Below are positions 25,817 through 34,404 of a stretch of 51,909 nucleotides of DNA, in pieces. How positions within the stretch are numbered: position 1 is the stretch's first letter; each line of letters begins with the position of its first letter. The notes under the pieces were generated by a model. It did not search any database, had not been told where the DNA came from, and saw nothing but the letters and a program-made list of their open reading frames with translations. The translations under genes were made by a program, and so were the position numbers. This stretch comes from Collinsella aerofaciens (GTDB taxonomy: Bacteria > Actinomycetota > Coriobacteriia > Coriobacteriales > Coriobacteriaceae), in assembly GCA_905213725.1 (NCBI GenBank), contig CAJMJM010000002.1, forward strand, positions 1-51,909, in the 5' to 3' direction.

Positions 25817-26638
25817 ATGCTCAACGACCTCTACCATATGCTTGATCCCGTCGCCATCTCGGCGGGGCCCATCACCATCTACTGGTACGGCTTGGCCTAT
25901 GTGGTCGGAGCTCTGCTCACGGCGGTCGTCATGTACCGCACGCAGCGCCGTTGGGGTTTTGACATTACGGTCGACGACCTGACGAGTGTCGTGGTCGGCG
26001 TGGTCTTTGGCCTTATCATTGGCGCCCGCCTGTTCTACGTCATCTTTTACGGCGACGGCTACTACTGGGCGCATCCGCTCGAGATCTTTGCTACCAATGA
26101 AGGCGGCATGAGCTTCCATGGCGGCCTGGTGGGCGGCATCATCGGCGGCGTGCTCGTGTGCCGCATGTACAAGCTCGACGCCTGGACCATCGCCGACCTT
26201 GCCGTTATCGGTGCTCCGCTGGCCTTATGTCTGGGACGCTGCGCCAACTTTGTCAACGGCGAGCTGTGGGGCAAGCCGACCGATCTGCCCTGGGGCGTGA
26301 TCTTTGGCGGCACCGCGGGCGATATGCCGCGTCATCCTTCCCAGCTCTATGAGGCATTCCTAGAGGGCGTCGTGCTCTTCTGTATTTTGCAGGTGCTCAG
26401 CCGCAAAAAGCCGCTGCTGCCCCAGGGTACGTTTATGGGCGTGTTCGTGATGGGGTACGGCATCGTCCGCTTTCTCGTTGAGTTCGTGCGCGTGCCCGAT
26501 GCCCAGCTGGGTTATCTGCTGGGGGGCGTCATCACCATGGGCCAGCTGCTGAGCCTGCCACTCGTGATTGCCGGTCTGGCGCTCATCATCTTCGCCCGAC
26601 ACCGCAATCGTCCCCAGCGCATCTACCTCGACGCCTAA
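25817..26638 (+). CDS. lgt: Prolipoprotein diacylglyceryl transferase
   Basis: A 273-residue membrane enzyme that moves diacylglycerol from phosphatidylglycerol to the lipobox cysteine of prolipoproteins, the first step of lipoprotein maturation. The conserved motifs are HGGLVGG (101-107), the Lgt signature RCANFVNGELWG (141-152), PWGVIFGG and HPSQLYEA. Seven hydrophobic segments fit the family topology. The start is the ATG after AGGGGGACCGAT; the frame is open for 20 more codons upstream without a ribosome site. Its clients include the Tat lipoprotein at 2448-3443. A REP-like palindrome directly after the stop may also act as its terminator. Confidence 0.93.
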   Translation: MLNDLYHMLDPVAISAGPITIYWYGLAYVVGALLTAVVMYRTQRRWGFDITVDDLTSVVVGVVFGLIIGARLFYVIFYGDGYYWAHPLEIFATNEGGMSFHGGLVGGIIGGVLVCRMYKLDAWTIADLAVIGAPLALCLGRCANFVNGELWGKPTDLPWGVIFGGTAGDMPRHPSQLYEAFLEGVVLFCILQVLSRKKPLLPQGTFMGVFVMGYGIVRFLVEFVRVPDAQLGYLLGGVITMGQLLSLPLVIAGLALIIFARHRNRPQRIYLDA

Positions 26639-26640
26639 CC

Positions 26641-26682
26641 AAGACCACCACAAAGGGGACAGGCACCTTTGTGGTGGTCTTG
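26641..26682. repeat. REP-like palindrome (GACCACCACAAAGG stem), copy 2
   Basis: AAGACCACCACAAAGG and CCTTTGTGGTGGTCTT are perfect 16-bp arms around GGACAGGCA, beginning two bases after the lgt stop. It is the better-preserved partner of 3752-3788. The long stem ending in TCTTGCC may double as a terminator. Confidence 0.88.
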
Positions 26683-26718
26683 CCGAGTTTGATAGGTTTC
26701 TAGAAAGGCTTTCGGACT

Positions 26719-28902
26719 GTGAAGGATTCCGACCTCTCCACAACGGCTGCGCGCGACGCTGCCCGCATCGTCTGGTTTAAGCGCTACCCCGCCAAGCAGA
26801 CGCTCATCGCATTTTTGCTCGCGCTGTTGGCGACCACGGCGTTTTCCATCGATCCTGCCCCGGTGTCGAGCAACGCAGTCTTGGCGATTGACCCCAAAGC
26901 CTCGGGCATGCTGTACGTGTGCTACGAGGTGCTCCTCTCGTTTGCCGGCCATACCGACGCGGTCATGCTGCTTGCGCTTGCCTGCCTGCTCACCTTGCCG
27001 TTTCGCTACGTGTTCTTTGGCCGTGGCGACACCTGGCGTCCATCGATCATTCTGCCGTCGCTGTTCTTCGCCATCTGCATGGTGTTCGGCCGCAGCTACG
27101 ATCTCACCGACTCGGCCGAGATTGTCCTTGGCGACAAAGCCCGCATCATCTGCGCCTGGATTGGCGGCGCGGGCTGGATGCTCTTAGCGATCGTGGCCTT
27201 CTATTTGGCTTTTGAGTGCCTGGATTGGCTGAGCTCTCGGCGCATTCCGTTTTCCGAAGCGCACTTTGGCCGCGTATGGCGTGTGACTCACGCCGTGCTC
27301 TCGGTCCATCCCTTTGCCGGCCCCTTCCTGGTGCTTATGATCGCCTGGGCGCCCACGCTTATCGCTTCGCTGCCCGGCCTTTTTATGGGAGATACGGGTG
27401 CGCAGATTCGCCAGTGGTTCAACTACCCCAACGGCACGAGTGACTACCTGCGTCTGCTCAATCCCAATGTGTTGCTCAACGGACATCATCCCGTGGTGCA
27501 CACGGCTATCATCGGTTCGTGCGTCCAGCTGGGGCTTTCACTGTTCAACAGCGCCAACGCAGGTCTTGCCATCTACACCTGCGCTCAGTTCGTCATTACG
27601 GCCGCCTGCATGGCCTATTCCATCTCGTCGCTGCGCAAGCTGGGCGTGAGCCTGCCGGTCCGCGGCGTGATCTTGCTGTTCTTTGTGTTTATGCCGATGT
27701 TCTCTAACTACGCGGCGTTGCTCACCAAAGACGTGCTCTTTGCCGACGCGTTCTTGGTGCTGCTGGTACAGACCGTCAAGCTCGTGGCATGTGGCTTGCC
27801 CCGTCGTGATGCCAATGTCGAGCGAACGGGCGAGAAAGCCCCCGTGCTCTTTGCGCGCCACGACTGGCTGCTGCTTGCTCTGGGCGCCATGGGCTCCACG
27901 TTTCTGCGTAACGGCGGCCTGGTGTTTCCCCTGGCGGCATGCGTAATCGCGGCGGCGCTTTGCGCATGGGACGTGCATGTGGCTCGTCGTGCAGCCAAGC
28001 AGGCTGGTGCTGCGCCTTCGGGCGCCACCCCGCGTTTCCGCTGGGTGGGAGTTCTTGCGGTGCTTGCGCTCTGCCTTGCCTCTAATATGTACTTCACCAA
28101 GGTCTTTATGCCGGCACACGACATCACGCCTGGTTCCAAGCGCGAAATCCTCTCGATTCCGTTCCAGCAGACGGCTCGTTTTGTCCAAAAGCACGACGGC
28201 CTCAACTCGGGCGTCAACCCCACGGTTAAGGAGGACGGCACCATCGTGGAGGCTCCTTGCGACGGCTTGGTGACCGACGAAGAGCGTGCCGTGATCGACC
28301 GTGTGCTCAAGTACGAGAATCTGGGGCGCCGTTACAACCCGGATAAGTCGGACGCCGTCAAAAATTGCTTTAACGAGTACGCCTCGCAGGAGGACATCAA
28401 GGCTTATTTTGAGGTGTGGGCCCAGATGTTCAAAAAGGATCCCGAGTGCTATATCTCGGCGCTCATCAATAACTACTACGGCTACTTTTATCCGAGCGCC
28501 CGCGATGCGTGGGTCTACAGCACGGCGCGCAGTGCCGAGATTATGGCGAAGCCCGATAACCTCAAGTACTTTGACTTCCATCCGGTCGATAGCAAGGTCG
28601 TGCGCTGGTGCGACCACCTGATCAACCTGTATCGCGTGGCAGTACAACGCATCCCGTTTATCTCGCTCACCATGAGCTCGGCCACCTATGTGTGGATCAT
28701 GATCGCCGTGGTGCTCTATCTGCTACGTCGTCATTCGTGGCGCGGGCTGGCCATTTGGGTGCCGCTGCTGGGCGTGCTCGCCGTGTGCCTGATCGGTCCC
28801 TGCAATGGCTCGACCTACATGCGCTACCTGTATCCGGTCATCGCCTGCATGCCCTTTGCCATCGGCGCCACCATCACCCGCAGCGACCTCCTCTGGTCCT
28901 AA
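26719..28902 (+). CDS. DUF6020-family polytopic membrane protein
   Basis: A 727-residue membrane protein with about 11-13 hydrophobic helices and a large outside region near residues 470-640. GLFMGDTGAQIRQWF, NGHHPVVHTAIIG, SNYAALLTKDVLFAD and FLRNGGLVFP are the conserved stretches of the DUF6020 family, common in Coriobacteria and Clostridia. The fold resembles glycosyltransferase-C type proteins (an acidic loop after the first helices and late helices with NGSTYMRYLYP), so it may transfer sugars to surface polymers, but this is not established. The start is a GTG with GAAAGG upstream. It stands alone between two REP-like palindromes. Confidence 0.72.
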   Translation: MKDSDLSTTAARDAARIVWFKRYPAKQTLIAFLLALLATTAFSIDPAPVSSNAVLAIDPKASGMLYVCYEVLLSFAGHTDAVMLLALACLLTLPFRYVFFGRGDTWRPSIILPSLFFAICMVFGRSYDLTDSAEIVLGDKARIICAWIGGAGWMLLAIVAFYLAFECLDWLSSRRIPFSEAHFGRVWRVTHAVLSVHPFAGPFLVLMIAWAPTLIASLPGLFMGDTGAQIRQWFNYPNGTSDYLRLLNPNVLLNGHHPVVHTAIIGSCVQLGLSLFNSANAGLAIYTCAQFVITAACMAYSISSLRKLGVSLPVRGVILLFFVFMPMFSNYAALLTKDVLFADAFLVLLVQTVKLVACGLPRRDANVERTGEKAPVLFARHDWLLLALGAMGSTFLRNGGLVFPLAACVIAAALCAWDVHVARRAAKQAGAAPSGATPRFRWVGVLAVLALCLASNMYFTKVFMPAHDITPGSKREILSIPFQQTARFVQKHDGLNSGVNPTVKEDGTIVEAPCDGLVTDEERAVIDRVLKYENLGRRYNPDKSDAVKNCFNEYASQEDIKAYFEVWAQMFKKDPECYISALINNYYGYFYPSARDAWVYSTARSAEIMAKPDNLKYFDFHPVDSKVVRWCDHLINLYRVAVQRIPFISLTMSSATYVWIMIAVVLYLLRRHSWRGLAIWVPLLGVLAVCLIGPCNGSTYMRYLYPVIACMPFAIGATITRSDLLWS

Positions 28903-28937
28903 TTTGGTGCATTGGGGTCAGGTTGCTTTGCACCAAA
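28903..28937. repeat. REP-like palindrome (TTTGGTGCA stem, GGGGTCAGG core)
   Basis: TTTGGTGCA (28903-28911) is inverted as TGCACCAAA (28929-28937) around a loop containing GGGGTCAGGTTGC. It overlaps the end of the DUF6020 gene by less than a codon after the stop and resembles the other REP-like elements in its core. Confidence 0.65.
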
Positions 28938-29067
28938 GGGTGGCATCATCACGACGCCTTCATTTTGGGGTTTATCTCGCAGGCCAGTAGGTATATCATA
29001 ACGACGTTTGTTTATATTGCCCGAGCATCTGCGCTGGGCTTTAGGTCGAAACCGATAGGAGACACGT

Positions 29068-29874
29068 ATGTCCGGACACTCTAAGTGGGCCACAACCAAG
29101 CATCGTAAGGGCGCGCAGGACGCCAAGCGTTCCGCCCTCTTCTCCAAGCTGAGCCGCAACATCACCGTTGCTGCCCGTCTCGGCGGTGACCCGCTGCCCG
29201 AGAACAACGCCAGCCTCGCCGCTGCCGTTGCCAAGGCCAAGGCTCAGTCCATGCCCAAGGACAAGATCAAGTCCGCTATCGACAAGGCTTTTGGTTCGGG
29301 TGCCGACGCTGCCGTCTACGAGAACATCGTGTACGAGGGCTACGGCCCCGCCGGTGTCGCCGTCTACGTTGACTGCCTGACCGACAACCGCAACCGCACC
29401 GCCGCTGATGTCCGTTCCGCCTTCTCCCACGCTGGTGGCAACCTGGGCACCTCCGGCTCCGTCGCCTTCCAGTTTGAGCGCAAGGGCCAGATCGTTGTTG
29501 CCAAGGAGATCCTGGACGAGAACGCCAAGAAGGAGACCATGATCGCCAACGGTGCTGCCGGTGACGAGGATGAGTTCATGATGGCCATCGCCGAGGCCGG
29601 TGGCGAGGACTACGAGGATGCCGGCGAGGAGTGGATCGTCTGGACTACTGCTAACGAGGTCATGGCTGTCTCCAAGGCGCTCGAGGAGCAGGGCGTCCAG
29701 GTCAAGGGCTCCGAGACCACCATGGTCCCGACCACCCCGACCGAGGTCTCCGGCGCCGACGCCAAGAAGGTTCAGCGCCTCATCGACCGTCTTGAGGAGC
29801 TCGACGACGTCCAGGATGTTTACAGCACCATGGACATGACCGACGAGGTCATCGCTGCCCTCGAGGAGGAGTAG
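29068..29874 (+). CDS. YebC/PmpR-family protein
   Basis: A 268-residue protein of the YebC family, opening with SGHSKWATTKHRKGAQDAKR and FSKLSRNITVAAR. The second domain contains YEGYGPAGVAVYVDCLTDNRNRTAADVR and the third EDYEDAGEEWIVWT. YebC proteins act as transcription regulators in some bacteria and as ribosome-associated factors that relieve stalling at proline runs in others. At 268 residues it is somewhat longer than the usual 240-250, because of an acidic insertion near residues 150-175. Its codon use is strongly biased to C- and T-ending high-expression codons, like groEL. A terminator follows. Confidence 0.92.
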   Translation: MSGHSKWATTKHRKGAQDAKRSALFSKLSRNITVAARLGGDPLPENNASLAAAVAKAKAQSMPKDKIKSAIDKAFGSGADAAVYENIVYEGYGPAGVAVYVDCLTDNRNRTAADVRSAFSHAGGNLGTSGSVAFQFERKGQIVVAKEILDENAKKETMIANGAAGDEDEFMMAIAEAGGEDYEDAGEEWIVWTTANEVMAVSKALEEQGVQVKGSETTMVPTTPTEVSGADAKKVQRLIDRLEELDDVQDVYSTMDMTDEVIAALEEE

Positions 29875-29943
29875 CGCCCGCACGGGTTAAGCCGTGCATA
29901 TCTGGGCATAATGAAGCGAGCATGCAAGCCTCGTGGAATAGAT

Positions 29944-29990
29944 GAGCCGGATCCGCGTGCGTAGAGCACCGGACCCGGCTCTTTTATAAT
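29944..29990 (+). terminator. YebC terminator overlapping the next promoter
   Basis: GAGCCGGATCCG (29944-29955) pairs with CGGACCCGGCTC (29970-29981), 12 bp with one mismatch, followed by TTTT. The tail TTTTATAAT contains a perfect TATAAT (29985-29990) that is probably the -10 box for the amaP operon. Confidence 0.8.
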
Positions 29991-30040
29991 GATGCGAACC
30001 GTTTTGCATTTCGAGAGCCGAGATTTGAAGGGAGCGCCGC

Positions 30041-30586
30041 GTGCGCGTACTCAAACGAGCCCTAGCGATCGTGTATCTTGCCGCCACCATCGTGGCGCTG
30101 GGTACGCTTGTCTGCCAGTTTTGGGGGCCGTATACGTATCGCTTTATGCTGCTGATGCGCGACCCCATGCCGCGCATTGTCGTGACGGCATGCGGCGGAG
30201 TTGTGGCGATTGGCGTGCTGGTTAGCTTCTTCCGCCTGATGTTTGCTCGTCGCGAGCCGTCCTGCGTGCATCCGGCGGGGGAGCGCAATATCGAGGTCAC
30301 GCTCGCGGCGCTTTCTTCGTGCGCCAGGGCTGCTGCAGAGCGCGACGATCGCGTGATGATCGAGCATGTCGAGGCCCGCGTCCAAGGTTCCGACGATTCG
30401 CATGTCCGTTTTAAGGTCGAGGCTATCGCGCTTGACGATAAGGACGTGGCATCTCTGGCTACCGCGATGCAGCAGCGCATCGAGGAAGCTTGCGACACCA
30501 TGCTCGGCACGCCGGGTACGACCACGCGCGTCCGTTTTTTGCCGTCCAAGACTACCGTCCAGACCGTGGAGGTTTCCGGTGAGTGA
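30041..30586 (+). CDS. amaP: Alkaline shock response membrane anchor protein AmaP
   Basis: A 181-residue protein with two N-terminal transmembrane helices (about 8-30 and 45-66) and a soluble C-terminal domain with Asp23-like character (RNIEVTLAALSSCARAAAE, then RFKVEAIALDD). In Staphylococcus AmaP tethers Asp23 to the membrane. The gene order here, amaP then DUF2273 then asp23, is the conserved one and supports the call. The start is a GTG preceded by GGGAGCG. It overlaps the next gene by eight bases. Confidence 0.85.
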   Translation: MRVLKRALAIVYLAATIVALGTLVCQFWGPYTYRFMLLMRDPMPRIVVTACGGVVAIGVLVSFFRLMFARREPSCVHPAGERNIEVTLAALSSCARAAAERDDRVMIEHVEARVQGSDDSHVRFKVEAIALDDKDVASLATAMQQRIEEACDTMLGTPGTTTRVRFLPSKTTVQTVEVSGE

Positions 30587-30956
30587 TACCAATCAAGATA
30601 AGACCGCTCGTACGCCGCGCCTGACGATTGACCAGAGCGCCACGCCGGCGAACGAACCTGTTGATTCCAAAGCAGAGGCAACTGAGTTACAAGACGCGGC
30701 GGCCGCGGATTTTGACGAGGCTATGGGTCTCATCAAGGGTACGGGCGCTGCCATCTGGAGCTATGCCGTGCGTCATCCCAACACCACGCTTGGCGCCGTC
30801 GCTGGCTTTATCCTCGCCGTGTTGGTGCTCACGTTGGGCCTGTGGGACACGCTCGTCATTGCATTCTTCGTGCTGATCGGCGCCGTGATCGGCCAAATTC
30901 GCGACGGCGAAAACGGGATCGTCAACTTCTTCGGCCGTCTGTTTAGCGGCCGCTAA
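30579..30956 (+). CDS. DUF2273-family small membrane protein
   Basis: A 125-residue protein with a charged N-terminal half and a C-terminal pair of hydrophobic helices: LGAVAGFILAVLVLTLGLWDTLVIAFFVLIG begins near residue 74, followed by GQIRDGENGIVNFF. That helix pair and tail are typical of DUF2273 proteins encoded with amaP and asp23. The N-terminal 60 residues are longer than usual. A GTG start is chosen because GGAGG sits six bases upstream inside the amaP gene; the eight-base overlap implies translational coupling. Confidence 0.82.
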   Translation: MSDTNQDKTARTPRLTIDQSATPANEPVDSKAEATELQDAAAADFDEAMGLIKGTGAAIWSYAVRHPNTTLGAVAGFILAVLVLTLGLWDTLVIAFFVLIGAVIGQIRDGENGIVNFFGRLFSGR

Positions 30957-31000
30957 TATGTATTCGACTGTCGCATCCGCGGCAGGCATAAGGAGGAACC

Positions 31001-31522
31001 ATGGCTTTTAATACGAAGGTCGATGTGGCCGATACCGAGCTCGAGGAGAACGAGGCGGCCGTCGCCGAAGCCGAGGATGTGACGCTCGAGGATGAGGCGC
31101 TCGTCGAGGCCGAGTCCGCCGATGACGCGGACGAGGATGATGAGGAAACAGACGAGTCCGAGGACTCGCTGACCTATTCCAACGGTGTGATCGAGAAGAT
31201 CGTCGCCATGGCCACCCGCGAGGTGCCGCACGTCCTGGGCATGAAGGGTAACCTTATGCACTTTGTGCAGGAGCAGTTTGGTGCCGAGAATCTGACCAAG
31301 GGCGTGACGGTCGAGGTCACCGATGACAATCGCGTGGTCGTCAACATCTCCGTCATTATCGAGTACGGCGCCTATGCGCCCGCGATCTTCGACGATGTCA
31401 AGGCACGTGTCACCGAGCGCCTTGCCGCGATGACCGGCCTTGAGGTGGCGGGTGTCAACCTGCGCATCGAGGACGTCATCACCCCCGAGGAGTACGAGCA
31501 CCGCACCAGCCAGCACGAGTAA
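31001..31522 (+). CDS. Asp23/Gls24-family envelope stress protein
   Basis: A 173-residue protein with a very acidic first 55 residues and then the Asp23 domain: YSNGVIEKIVAMATREVPHV, VTVEVTDDNRVVVNISVIIEYG and AMTGLEVAGVNLRIEDV. Asp23 proteins are abundant, form a lattice under the membrane through AmaP, and respond to cell-envelope or alkaline stress. It is third in the amaP-DUF2273-asp23 operon and has the strongest ribosome site (AAGGAGGAACC). The acidic N-terminal tail is longer than in Staphylococcus Asp23. Confidence 0.88.
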   Translation: MAFNTKVDVADTELEENEAAVAEAEDVTLEDEALVEAESADDADEDDEETDESEDSLTYSNGVIEKIVAMATREVPHVLGMKGNLMHFVQEQFGAENLTKGVTVEVTDDNRVVVNISVIIEYGAYAPAIFDDVKARVTERLAAMTGLEVAGVNLRIEDVITPEEYEHRTSQHE

Positions 31523-31527
31523 CCTTC

Positions 31528-31573
31528 CAAAAAGGGACAGGTTTGTTTTGGCAGGCTTTATCTGCGAAAACGT
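31528..31573. repeat. REP-like element, copy 2 (GGGACAGG core)
   Basis: The second copy of the element at 3565-3610, beginning five bases after the asp23 stop. Here CCAAAA and TTTTGG form a clear stem around AGGGACAGGTTTG. Confidence 0.6.
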
Positions 31574-31575
31574 TA

Positions 31576-31618
31576 AACGGCCGACCGCGCAAGCAAAAGC
31601 GTGGCCGGCCGTTATTTG
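31576..31618 (+). terminator. Terminator of the amaP-asp23 operon
   Basis: AACGGCCGACCGCGC pairs with GCGTGGCCGGCCGTT over 15 positions with two mismatches or wobbles, an 8-base loop, then ATTTG. Confidence 0.75.
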
Positions 31619-31730
31619 TATGCCCCCCGATGTGGGCATACCGCTCGTCTAACTAGGGGTTGCAATCGTCGCGTTCCGCGTTACCCTAATGGGCGCATTG
31701 TTTCCAAATTGTTAACGAGGGGTTGCCGTA

Positions 31731-32753
31731 ATGGCCGACGAGCACGAAACAGAAAGCAAGGCATGGGCGATTGAGGCCGCCGCGGCAGAGGCGGCATCGC
31801 GTGCTGCCGAGGAGGTGCATCGTCCTCCCGTGGTGCCGATGGAGCGCGTGGTTGATCGCACCGATATCGAGCGCGGCGAGCGTGTCGGTCAAAAGCGCAG
31901 CCAGGAGCCGGGCTTCCCGCGCTTTTTTGCCGAGCTCAATCTGGGCCTGATTCTTACGGCCTTCGCCATCGTTGCGTTTAAAACCCCTAATCACTTTGCT
32001 TTTGGCGGCACCTCGGGCGTGTCGGTCATTCTGTCCACGCTGTTCCCGACCCTGCCCGTCGGCGTCTTTATGTGGATTATCAACGCGGTTCTCGTCGTTT
32101 TGGGCTTTATCTTTTTGGAGCGCAAGGCAATCCTGTGGAGCGTCTTCGCCTCGTTTGCGTTGTCCGCCTATGTTTCGCTGTTTGAGCTCTTTATTCCGAC
32201 CGATGTCTCTCTGACGGGTGATATGTGGCTCGACCTGTGCTTTGCCGTCATCTTGCCGGCGCTCGGCAGCGCTATTGTCTTTGACATCGGCGCCTCGACG
32301 GGTGGCACGGACATTCTTGCCATGATCCTCAAGCGCCGCACGACGCTCGAGATTGGCCGTGCCCTGCTGCTGGTCGATATCGGCATCGTGACCATCGCGG
32401 CCTTTTTGTATGGCCCGCGTGTCGGTCTGTATTGCGTGCTTGGCTTGTTTGCCAAGACACTCGTGGTCGACAAGGCCATCGAGAGCATCCATCTTCGTAA
32501 GGTCTGCACGGTCATTTGCTCCGAACCCCTTAAGGTCGAGGAGTTTATCGTCAAGCATCTCAACCGCACAGCGACCATCAGTCGCGGCTACGGTGCCTTC
32601 TCGGGCAAGTGCGTGACGGTGATCATGAGCGTGCTGAGCCGTCGCGAGGCCGTGCAGCTGCGCCGCTATGCGCGCGAAGTCGATCCGGGTGCCTTTATCA
32701 CGATCGTCGACAGCTCCGAGATCGTCGGCAAGGGCTTCCGCGGAACGAACTAG
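31731..32753 (+). CDS. YitT-family membrane protein (DUF161/DUF2179)
   Basis: A 340-residue protein with a hydrophilic N-terminal 65 residues, five to six membrane helices and a C-terminal DUF2179 domain. Recognisable stretches are NHFAFGGTSGVSVIL, the glycine-rich FDIGASTGGTDILAMIL, and the cytoplasmic RGYGAFSGKCVTVIM followed by ITIVDSSEIVGKGF. The family is widespread in Gram-positive bacteria and its function is not known. The N-terminal extension is longer than in most homologues. A GAGGGG site precedes the ATG. Monocistronic as far as visible. Confidence 0.88.
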   Translation: MADEHETESKAWAIEAAAAEAASRAAEEVHRPPVVPMERVVDRTDIERGERVGQKRSQEPGFPRFFAELNLGLILTAFAIVAFKTPNHFAFGGTSGVSVILSTLFPTLPVGVFMWIINAVLVVLGFIFLERKAILWSVFASFALSAYVSLFELFIPTDVSLTGDMWLDLCFAVILPALGSAIVFDIGASTGGTDILAMILKRRTTLEIGRALLLVDIGIVTIAAFLYGPRVGLYCVLGLFAKTLVVDKAIESIHLRKVCTVICSEPLKVEEFIVKHLNRTATISRGYGAFSGKCVTVIMSVLSRREAVQLRRYAREVDPGAFITIVDSSEIVGKGFRGTN

Positions 32754-32902
32754 CACAGACGTATCCAACGAACCGCCTGCTGGCGCCGTGTATCTTGCAA
32801 ATCGGTCATCTTTGAGTATTTGACCCCACATTGGGCAATAATGATGCTAAAGACATCGTTTGCGATCCAAGTGATTTGTTCAAGATACGAAGGGATGATT
32901 CT

Positions 32903-34210
32903 ATGTTCTGCTCGCAGTGTGGCGCCCCCATGGGCGATAACGACAAGTTCTGCGGCGTGTGTGGTGCTCCTAATGCCGGTGCCGCTGGCCCCGCTCCCCA
33001 GGGACAGCCTCAGCCCCAGCAGTTTGTTCCGCAACCGCCCGTGGCGAATGCGCCAAAGGGCTGTGTGGCTCAGGCGTTCCAAGATATGACTAAGACTCCG
33101 GGCGTGCTTCAGCGTGTATGCCAAATCGCGTTTTTGCCGGCGCTGATTTGCGTTGTGTCGGTGCTCGTGTTGTTTATTCCCGTTATTGGCGGCATTGCGG
33201 CTGCCATCGGCTTTTTGGCAGCTTGCATTGCGAGTGTGTGCGGTTCCGGCTTCGGTATCGAGTGGGGCCGCGATCTGTCGCTCAAGGTCGATGACGGCAT
33301 GGACCGTCCACTCATGCGTTCCACGTCGTTTGGTCTCGGAGTCTTTTCGAGCGTTATCTCGGTCGCGCTCGAGGTTATCGCTGCCATTCCCGTTATCGGT
33401 GTAGTGCTTTCGCTGGTGGAGGGCGTGGTAATTGGCGCCGCGGGCTCGTATTCTTATTACGGCTCTTATGCGCTCGAGGCTGCGCTGTTCGGTTCGCTCG
33501 GCCTGCTTGTCCTGGCGCTAATTGCCTCGGCGATTCTGGGTGTCTTCTTTAAGATGTTCGCCGACATTGCCGTGATGCACTTTGCGGTGACCGGGCGTGT
33601 CGAGAGCGCGTTTTCGCTCGATAAGGTCTGGGCGGCGTTTAAGCACAACAAGACCAAGCTGTTCTGTGCTTCGTTCCTTCCCGAGTTTTTGACGGGCCTG
33701 GTCGCCAACGTTGTCACATGGATCTTGACGGTCGTCTTTGGCGCCATTGCCTCTGTCGGTATGTATAGCTACTACTATCGTCCTACGGGTATTGAGGCAA
33801 TTGTTACCGGCGGTGGCGTCACGCTCGCGCTGTTCTTGGTGCTGGTCGCTTTCGTCACCGTATTTCTTACGGTCTTTGGCAAGATACTCAAGCACCGTGC
33901 CGTTGGCTATTGGGCGGCACGTCATGCCAGTGAGTGGGCCGACGAGGATGCCGACGATGTCCTGACGTTTGTGCTTCCGGGCGAGAAGAAGCCTCCACCT
34001 ACGGGCTTTAATCACATGGACGCAGGTGCTGCACCTGCACCCGCACCTGAGCCTGCATCGTCGCCCGCGCCGACGTCTGCTCCGGCACCGGCCCCTACAC
34101 CCGCACCGGCGCCCGAGGCGACGCCTGCAGAACCCGATTGGAATGCCGTTGACACGCCGGCGGATGAGTCGGGCGATAATCCTGCTGCCGAAAACAATCA
34201 AACCGAATAG
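32903..34210 (+). CDS. Zinc-ribbon plus DUF4013-type membrane protein
   Basis: A 435-residue protein. Residues 1-22 form a zinc ribbon with Cys3, Cys6, Cys17 and Cys20 (MFCSQCGAPM, then KFCGVCG). A Pro/Gln-rich linker follows, then a membrane region of about six helices (60-350) with LMRSTSFGLGVFSS and FGKILKHRAVGYWAA, resembling DUF4013. The last 60 residues are a Pro/Ala-rich tail rich in PAPAP units. It shares its N-terminal ribbon design with the gene at 34405, which carries a different membrane domain. Function unknown. The ATG with AAGGG nine bases upstream was chosen over an in-frame ATG 72 bases earlier. Confidence 0.78.
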   Translation: MFCSQCGAPMGDNDKFCGVCGAPNAGAAGPAPQGQPQPQQFVPQPPVANAPKGCVAQAFQDMTKTPGVLQRVCQIAFLPALICVVSVLVLFIPVIGGIAAAIGFLAACIASVCGSGFGIEWGRDLSLKVDDGMDRPLMRSTSFGLGVFSSVISVALEVIAAIPVIGVVLSLVEGVVIGAAGSYSYYGSYALEAALFGSLGLLVLALIASAILGVFFKMFADIAVMHFAVTGRVESAFSLDKVWAAFKHNKTKLFCASFLPEFLTGLVANVVTWILTVVFGAIASVGMYSYYYRPTGIEAIVTGGGVTLALFLVLVAFVTVFLTVFGKILKHRAVGYWAARHASEWADEDADDVLTFVLPGEKKPPPTGFNHMDAGAAPAPAPEPASSPAPTSAPAPAPTPAPAPEATPAEPDWNAVDTPADESGDNPAAENNQTE

Positions 34211-34217
34211 TCGGTCG

Positions 34218-34252
34218 AGGCGCCCTGGGCAACTGAACCCGGGGTGCCTTAT
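34218..34252 (+). terminator. Terminator after the zinc-ribbon/DUF4013 gene
   Basis: AGGCGCCCTGGG and CCCGGGGTGCCT pair over 12 positions, including two G-U wobbles, with an 8-base loop and TATTCT after it. Confidence 0.6.
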
Positions 34253-34317
34253 TCTATGGCGAAAGCAAGAAAATGCCTGGAAACCGGTTGCGGCTATTTT
34301 ACACGGAAATTGAACAA

Positions 34318-34329
34318 TGTTGCGCAACA
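34318..34329. promoter_or_regulatory. Palindrome TGTTGCGCAACA, shared operator candidate (copy 2)
   Basis: The same 12-bp palindrome as at 18168-18179, within the same 15-base string. Here it is 76 bases before the ATG of the zinc-ribbon/DUF4234 gene, a similar distance to that in copy 1. Confidence 0.5.
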
Positions 34330-34404
34330 ACGTCGCGGCTATTGTTGAGGACATAGACGTGTAAGGTTTGAAGGCGTGCGACGCCTTAGGAAAAGGAGAA
34401 GCTT

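Noticed and set aside
33518..34354. Minus-strand open frame opposite the DUF4013 gene
   Set aside because: Arg/Cys-rich sequence typical of antisense frames in GC-rich DNA; the plus strand has clear membrane helices and a zinc ribbon.
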